NCBI RefSeq assembly: GCF_029626105.1
Contig: NZ_JARUBH010000009.1
Coordinates: forward strand, 4,898,001 to 4,962,000
Source of the DNA: Solwaraspora sp. WMMD792
GTDB taxonomy: Bacteria > Actinomycetota > Actinomycetes > Mycobacteriales > Micromonosporaceae
Reading direction: 5' to 3'
DNA length: 64,000 nt
The translations under genes were made by a program, and so were the position numbers. This document shows, one piece after another, positions 59,952 through 64,000 of this stretch. Within the stretch, counting starts at the first letter, position 1. Each line of letters starts with the position of its first letter. The notes under the pieces were generated by a model that was not told the DNA's origin, did not search any database, and saw nothing but the letters and a program-made list of their open reading frames with translations.

Positions 59952-60293
59952 TCAGCTGCCGACGGTCACCGAGACCTCGTTGACTCCCTGGGCGGCGGTC
60001 ACCGGGGTGTCACCGTTGCCGTGCCGGGACAGGGCCCGCAGGGTCCAGCTGCCCGGTGCGGCGAAGAACCGGAACTGGCCGGCCGGCGAGGTCACCACCT
60101 CGGCGGTGAACTCGCCGGTGGAGTCCAGCAGCCGAACGTACGCGCCGGCCACGGCCTCGCCGTCGGCGGACCGCACGGTCCCGGTGATCACGGTCTCCTT
60201 GGCCAGGTCGACGCTGGCCGGAAGCGGTGCCGCCTGGTCCGGGGCGGCGCAGCCCGCCGCGGTCGCGGCGTTCGGTGTGGTCGCAGCGGTCAT
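59952..60293 (-). CDS. DUF1416 protein (SseC-like)
   Basis: 113 residues; GGAAGG to ATG 60293 is 7 bases, so that start is preferred over GTG 60299. GTVRSADGEAVAGAYVRLLD, EFTAEVVTSPAGQFRFFAAP, TLRALSRHGNGD: a CarboxypepD_reg-like beta-sandwich of the SseC/DUF1416 family. It overlaps the sulfurtransferase gene end, as sseC2/cysA2 in mycobacteria. Function unknown. Confidence 0.9.
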   Translation of the reverse strand: MTAATTPNAATAAGCAAPDQAAPLPASVDLAKETVITGTVRSADGEAVAGAYVRLLDSTGEFTAEVVTSPAGQFRFFAAPGSWTLRALSRHGNGDTPVTAAQGVNEVSVTVGS

Positions 60294-60295
60294 CG

Positions 60296-61144
60296 TCACG
60301 CCTTCCCGGGCTCGTCGCCGAGCACCACCGGCACGCCGATCAGCGAGCCGTACTCGGTCCAGGACCCGTCGTAGTTCTTCACGTTGGAGTGCCCGAGCAG
60401 CTCCTTGAGCACGAACCAGGTGTGCGAGGAACGCTCGCCGATCCGGCAGTACGCGATGGTGTCCTTGCCGTCTTCAAGGCCGGCCTCGGCGTACAGGGCG
60501 CGCAGCTCGTCGTCGGACTTGAAGGTGCCGTCCTCGTTGGCGGCCTTGGACCACGGCACGTTGACCGCGGTCGGGATGTGCCCGGCCCGCTGCGCCTGCT
60601 CCTGCGGCAGGTGGGCGGGGGCGAGCAGCCGGCCGGCGAACTCGTCGGGCGAGCGGACGTCGACCAGGTTCTGGGTGCCGATCGCGGCCACCACCTCGTC
60701 GCGGAACGCCCGGATGGAGCTGTCCGGCTCCTGGGCGACGTACTGGGTGGCCGGGCGCGCGACCACCTCGGTGGTCAGCGGGCGGGCGTCGAGCTCCCAC
60801 TTCTTGCGGCCGCCGTCGAGCAGCTTGACGTCGCGGTGGCCGTACAGCTTGAAGTACCAGTACGCGTACGCGGCGAACCAGTTGTTGTTGCCGCCGTAGA
60901 GCACCACGACGTCGTCGTTGCCGATGCCCCGCTCGGACAGCAGCGCCTCGAACTGCGACTTGTTGATGAAGTCGCGGCGTACCGGGTCCTGCAGGTCGGT
61001 CTTCCAGTCAATCTTGACCGCGCCGGCGATGTGCCCGCCGTCGTACGCGGAGGTGTCCTCGTCGACCTCGACGAAGACGACGCCCGGGGCGTCGAGGTTC
61101 TTCTCGGCCCAGTCGGCCGAAACGAGTGCGGTGTCGCGACTCAT
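60296..61144 (-). CDS. Thiosulfate sulfurtransferase (rhodanese, two domains)
   Basis: 282 residues, ATG at 61144. Inactive N-terminal rhodanese domain and an active C-terminal one with Cys in AYCRIGERSSHTW, plus VDVRSPDEFAGRLLAP. It transfers sulfur from thiosulfate to cyanide or a thiol. Its leader region with the Cys-rich peptide suggests control by cysteine supply. Confidence 0.93.
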   Translation of the reverse strand: MSRDTALVSADWAEKNLDAPGVVFVEVDEDTSAYDGGHIAGAVKIDWKTDLQDPVRRDFINKSQFEALLSERGIGNDDVVVLYGGNNNWFAAYAYWYFKLYGHRDVKLLDGGRKKWELDARPLTTEVVARPATQYVAQEPDSSIRAFRDEVVAAIGTQNLVDVRSPDEFAGRLLAPAHLPQEQAQRAGHIPTAVNVPWSKAANEDGTFKSDDELRALYAEAGLEDGKDTIAYCRIGERSSHTWFVLKELLGHSNVKNYDGSWTEYGSLIGVPVVLGDEPGKA

Positions 61145-61367
61145 CAGATCACTCCCTGGTTGGTCTCCCCCTTGCCCGGCGGGCCGCCGGTGCGGAGGAA
61201 GCGGATCGGTGGCGAGTCCACGCCGCAGGTTGTCGCACCTGTGCGGGACCCTGGAGGACGGATCACGGACGTGCGACGGCGCCGCTGCCGGGCGATGGTG
61301 AGAATTCTTCGGCGCTGGTCACCGACCACAGAAGGGGTCGACGACAGCCCGCCAGGTCAGCCCGCCG
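61145..61367 (-). promoter_or_regulatory. Leader/attenuator region of the sulfurtransferase operon
   Basis: 223 bases between the leader-peptide stop and the sulfurtransferase start, with no gene. Translation of the Cys codons in the leader would control folding of this RNA. I did not resolve the competing hairpins by eye. Confidence 0.5.
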
Positions 61368-61445
61368 TCAGAGGACCGGGCGACACAGGCAGGTGGCCAC
61401 ACGGCACAGGTCGACCGCGCGCCGCTTGGTGAGGAACTTCCCCAT
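61368..61445 (-). CDS. Cys-rich leader peptide (Ms5788A-like)
   Basis: 25 codons, ATG 61445 to TGA 61368. It begins MGKFLTKRRAVDLCRV and carries three cysteines in the stretch DLCRVATCLCR, then ends PVL. RRAVDLCRV plus several Cys codons is the pattern of actinobacterial leader peptides that attenuate sulfurtransferase operons when cysteine is low. There is no ribosome site; transcription appears to begin at or next to the ATG, so it is probably leaderless. Confidence 0.8.
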   Translation of the reverse strand: MGKFLTKRRAVDLCRVATCLCRPVL

Positions 61446-61453
61446 GGGGCCGA

Positions 61454-61482
61454 AGCTTACCAGCCTGTTTCCGGACGGTCAC
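61454..61482 (-). promoter_or_regulatory. Promoter of the leaderless leader peptide
   Basis: On the minus strand GTGACC (61482-61477) and TAAGCT (61459-61454) are 17 bases apart. The -10 ends 8 bases before the ATG at 61445, which puts the start of transcription at or next to the A of ATG. Confidence 0.6.
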
Positions 61483-61561
61483 CGATCCGACCACGCAATG
61501 GGACATCCGCGGGTTGAGACCTGCGCCACCCCCGCCGGAGACGGTCAGCCGAGCAGGCTGG

Positions 61562-62374
61562 TCAGCCGAGTGCGCTCAGCGGCACGTCGGTGGCGGTGGC
61601 GGTGACGGCGAGGCCGGCCGGCGTCACCGCCACCTCCTGCAGGTCGAGCTGGAACGGCAGGGCGGGCAGCGGCACCGCGATGGACAACTGCTGGGCGTAG
61701 GCCTCGACGAACCCGCGGGCCGCCTCGTCGCCGGGCAGCCCTTCGGCGGCGAGTTCGTCGAAGCGCAGCAGCACCTCGCCCTGGGCGACCTCCAGGTCCG
61801 CGGTACCGGTCAGGGTGACCTGCTGGCCGAGGATGTCCACCGGGGCGGTGACGCCGAGCCGTCCGTCCTGTTCGGACAACTCCACGCCGGGCTGGTCGAT
61901 CAACTGGACGATACTGTCGTAGGAGACCGTGGCGGTGCCCTGCACGGTCTCCGCGGTGACCTCACCCTGCCCGGTGCGCAGCGTCTCCAACGGCGCCTGT
62001 ACGCCCCGCGCGTCGACGTCGAGGGTGGGCAGCCGCACGCTGTTGCCGTTGACCGCCGCCGACACGTCGCGCAGCACGATCGAGACCGACTGGTAGCGGC
62101 CGGTGGCGACCTGGCTGAGGAACGGGAACCCGCCGATCGACACCTCCGGCTCGGAGGATTCGATGTTCTGCCCGGCCACCTGCTGGCGAATCTGGTCAGC
62201 GACCGCCCGTTCGGCGTAGGCGACGGCGACCCGGTCGGCGACGACCAGGACCAGCGCCAGAACCAGCAGCAGCACCGCGACGACGGCCAGCAGCCGGCGC
62301 GCTCGTCGGCCCGGTTGCCGCCGAGGACGTGACCGGCGGACCGGTTCCTCCTGGTACGCCGGATAGGTCGACAC
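61562..62374 (-). CDS. LmeA/DUF2993 phospholipid-binding protein
   Basis: 270 residues, GTG 62374 with GGAGG upstream. Basic Arg-rich N-terminus, one membrane helix or signal (AVVAVLLLVLALVLVVADRV), then the DUF2993 fold with IGGFPFLSQVATGRYQSVSI, RLPTLDVDARGVQAP and ALPFQLDLQEVAVTPAGL. LmeA takes part in mannan elongation in mycobacteria. Here it is 188 bases behind a multi-pass membrane gene. Confidence 0.88.
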   Translation of the reverse strand: MSTYPAYQEEPVRRSRPRRQPGRRARRLLAVVAVLLLVLALVLVVADRVAVAYAERAVADQIRQQVAGQNIESSEPEVSIGGFPFLSQVATGRYQSVSIVLRDVSAAVNGNSVRLPTLDVDARGVQAPLETLRTGQGEVTAETVQGTATVSYDSIVQLIDQPGVELSEQDGRLGVTAPVDILGQQVTLTGTADLEVAQGEVLLRFDELAAEGLPGDEAARGFVEAYAQQLSIAVPLPALPFQLDLQEVAVTPAGLAVTATATDVPLSALG

Positions 62375-62487
62375 GGTGCCTCCTCGGCTGCGGACGGATG
62401 CGCCGTACCGTATCTACCCAACCTGAATACGGCTCACCCGGGCACCGGCCCGACCGACCCGGCACATCACCTGACCGACCCGGCGCC

Positions 62488-63750
62488 TCAGTTGAAGATC
62501 AGCACACCGAGGGCGTAGGACAGCGGCGCGGCGAGGGCGAACCCGCCGAGCGGTCCCTGCATGTGCCGGGCCACCCACATGGTCGGCGGTTCCCCGGCCA
62601 TCTGCCGGCTGGCCTCGGCGTAGCCGGTGGCCAGATCGACCAGGACCGCCGCGCTCGCCGCGACCAGGCCGACCAGGGCCGCGGTGACCGGGGTGAAGCC
62701 GACCACGTAGATGCCGAGCACCGCGCTGGCCAGCGTGCCGACCATCGCACCGAGCACCACGCCGGTGGCGCCCCGGGGCACCTGCGGGGCAAGCCGCGGC
62801 CGGGCCATCACCGCGTCGGTGAGCCGGGCGGTCATCAGGGCGATGCCGGTGCCCGCCAGCGCCACCACGATGGTCTGGGTACCACCGAGCTGCAGCCGGC
62901 TGAGCACGATCAGGGTGGCGAAGGCGACCACTCCGACGACGATCTGCAACGTGGCGCCGAGCGACTCGGTGACCCTGGTGCGGTCGGCCGGTCGGATCAG
63001 CTGGGCGAGCACCGCGACGACGAAGCCGCCTGCCGCGGCGTACCCGACCGGGGCCAGCGACGCGACGGTCGGCAGCAACGCTCCGATGTCGGCGGCGGCC
63101 GCGGCCAGCAGACTCACCCCGCCGATGACCGGCATTGCCGGCGGCCGGATCGCCAACGTCCAGGAAATCACGAAGAGCAGCTGTACGCCGAAGACGACGA
63201 TGGTGAACGGGGTCCGGGCCAGCCCTGGCCCGGCGGTCTGCCCCCCGAAGATCAGCCCCAGGGCCAGCAGCACGGAGAACCCGGCCACGGTGAGCGAGAT
63301 GGTCCGGCTGACCGGCACCGGCGTGGACCGGCTGCTGACGGTTTCCTGCTCCCCGGTGCGGTCCGGCCGGTCAGCCGGCCGGCGGTCCGCCGCGCCGGAC
63401 GGACCGGCGGCCTCGCCGGCCGCAGCGGCCGCACCACCGGGAGCGGGCGCGTGGCCCGGGGCAGGCGCCGGAGCCCGACCAGGGGCCGGGCCGGGAGCAG
63501 GTGCCCGACCGGGTACCGGCGCGGCCGCCCGACCGGGACCAGGTGTCCGACCGGGAGCGGGCGCCCGACCTGGGGCCGGTGCCCGGCCCGGCACCGGTGG
63601 GCCGGGGTCCGGCGGTCCCGGGACGACGGCGCGACCGGGGCCGCCCCGCATGCCGCCGGGCCGCCCGCCGGGCGGTGGCCCGGTTGGCGACTCCCGGCTA
63701 CCGTCAGGCCACTGTCCGCGTCCGGTCTCGGATGGCGTGGAGGGATGCAC
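62488..63750 (-). CDS. Membrane protein with long Pro-Gly-Arg-rich N-terminus
   Basis: 420 residues from GTG 63750 with CAGGGC upstream. About 150 low-complexity residues (repeats of GRAPAPGRAPAPG), then nine predicted membrane helices (LTVAGFSVLLALGLIFG onward; the last GFALAAPLSYALGVLIF). The disordered part is cytoplasmic or surface-exposed; the family is not recognised. Confidence 0.72.
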   Translation of the reverse strand: MHPSTPSETGRGQWPDGSRESPTGPPPGGRPGGMRGGPGRAVVPGPPDPGPPVPGRAPAPGRAPAPGRTPGPGRAAAPVPGRAPAPGPAPGRAPAPAPGHAPAPGGAAAAAGEAAGPSGAADRRPADRPDRTGEQETVSSRSTPVPVSRTISLTVAGFSVLLALGLIFGGQTAGPGLARTPFTIVVFGVQLLFVISWTLAIRPPAMPVIGGVSLLAAAAADIGALLPTVASLAPVGYAAAGGFVVAVLAQLIRPADRTRVTESLGATLQIVVGVVAFATLIVLSRLQLGGTQTIVVALAGTGIALMTARLTDAVMARPRLAPQVPRGATGVVLGAMVGTLASAVLGIYVVGFTPVTAALVGLVAASAAVLVDLATGYAEASRQMAGEPPTMWVARHMQGPLGGFALAAPLSYALGVLIFN

Positions 63751-63860
63751 GCCCTGATGGTGCCAGACGGGGCGGGTGGCCCGCTGGCGACGGCGCGGGG
63801 CCGTTATGGCCGAACGCACAGATGAACAGCTCACCGCCCCGCTGTTTCCGGCACCTAATC

Positions 63861-63881
63861 GGTTAAGCTCATGGCTTAACC
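63861..63881. promoter_or_regulatory. Perfect 8-bp palindrome near the right edge
   Basis: GGTTAAGC (63861-63868) and GCTTAACC (63874-63881) around 5 bases, in a divergent gap. It could be an operator for the gene entering at the right edge. Confidence 0.5.
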
Positions 63882-63988
63882 ACCCGTCAGCGAAGCCGGG
63901 GTTCGACGCCACTGTCTGCGGTGACGGCCACGTGGCCGGCGTCCGCGGTCACCACGCGCGGCCGGGACAGGCCGCGAGGACGGAGGTG

Positions 63989-64000
63989 ATGTGTGGAAAT
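63989..64000 (+). CDS. Possible start of a gene running off the right edge
   Basis: GGAGG at 63982-63986 precedes candidate starts ATG 63989, GTG 63991 and GTG 63993. Only a few codons are in the window, so frame and product cannot be decided. Confidence 0.25.

Noticed and set aside
1-64000. tRNA, rRNA, biosynthetic gene cluster or prophage
   Set aside because: No cloverleaf with CCA end, no rRNA-like stretch, no PKS/NRPS/terpene modules and no phage structural genes were seen.

Overview
The window is about 64 kb of very GC-rich DNA with dense, divergently arranged genes, many GTG starts and frequent 4-base GTGA/ATGA overlaps. It carries mycothiol genes (mshA, mycothiol-dependent isomerase family), SenX3/RegX3, a DUF2516 protein, a HbhA-like protein, a Spo0M homologue, DUF397/DUF5753-type regulators and a GH43 arabinanase. 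This points to a filamentous, sporulating actinomycete. A Micromonosporaceae-like genome is my best guess, by inference only.

Layout. (1) 1-18.9 kb and 46.1-47.5 kb are conserved chromosomal backbone. From right to left the minus strand carries an XRE regulator, a HbhA-like protein and DUF2516, then (across an inserted block) murB, mshA, YbjN, gpm, senX3, regX3, Ppx/GppA and a TIM-barrel isomerase, with the SDR gene and a Cys-rich gene on the opposite strand. As I recall it, this is the order and orientation of Mycobacterium tuberculosis Rv0474-Rv0498. Next to it lie a proline dehydrogenase and a lipoprotein/ATP-grasp pair resembling YgiB/YgiC. (2) 18.9-28.2 kb holds a complete beta-glucoside uptake and hydrolysis operon (binding protein, two permeases, GH1 beta-glucosidase, LacI repressor) behind two operator palindromes, a small Tyr-rich secreted protein, and a TetR gene with a divergent reductase. 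(3) 28.2-35.5 kb is a mobile and toxin-antitoxin island. It has two related IS5-like elements, one ISAs1 element with a perfect 10-bp target duplication that splits a membrane-protein gene, an intact PIN/HTH toxin-antitoxin pair, an intact VapBC pair, and decayed antitoxin and toxin remnants. (4) 35.5-46.1 kb holds an exonuclease, a secreted GH43 with an AbfB domain behind a LacI-type operator, Spo0M, two CorC-type membrane proteins, an EI24 protein, AlaX, a flavoprotein and an alpha/beta hydrolase. (5) 47.6-64 kb holds asparaginase-YgfZ-Fur, a nitrobindin-like protein, a 34-residue membrane protein, a winged-helix regulator with a degenerate receiver, a 1,513-residue secreted subtilisin with kelch repeats, and a DUF1416/sulfurtransferase operon preceded by a 25-codon Cys-rich leader peptide and apparently leaderless promoter.

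How the genes work together. SenX3/RegX3/PhoU form the phosphate-sensing unit, with PHO-box-like repeats in the divergent intergenic region. The sugar operon and the GH43 share related palindromic operators, so both look sugar-inducible. The sulfurtransferase operon looks cysteine-attenuated. The most unusual observations are: a pair of mutually exclusive, covarying stems over the transposase start codon in both IS5-like elements; a lipoprotein ending Cys-Gly-Gly beside a glutathionylspermidine-synthase-type ligase; and an IS insertion that abuts the start codon of a regulator. I saw no rRNA, tRNA, CRISPR array or replication origin.
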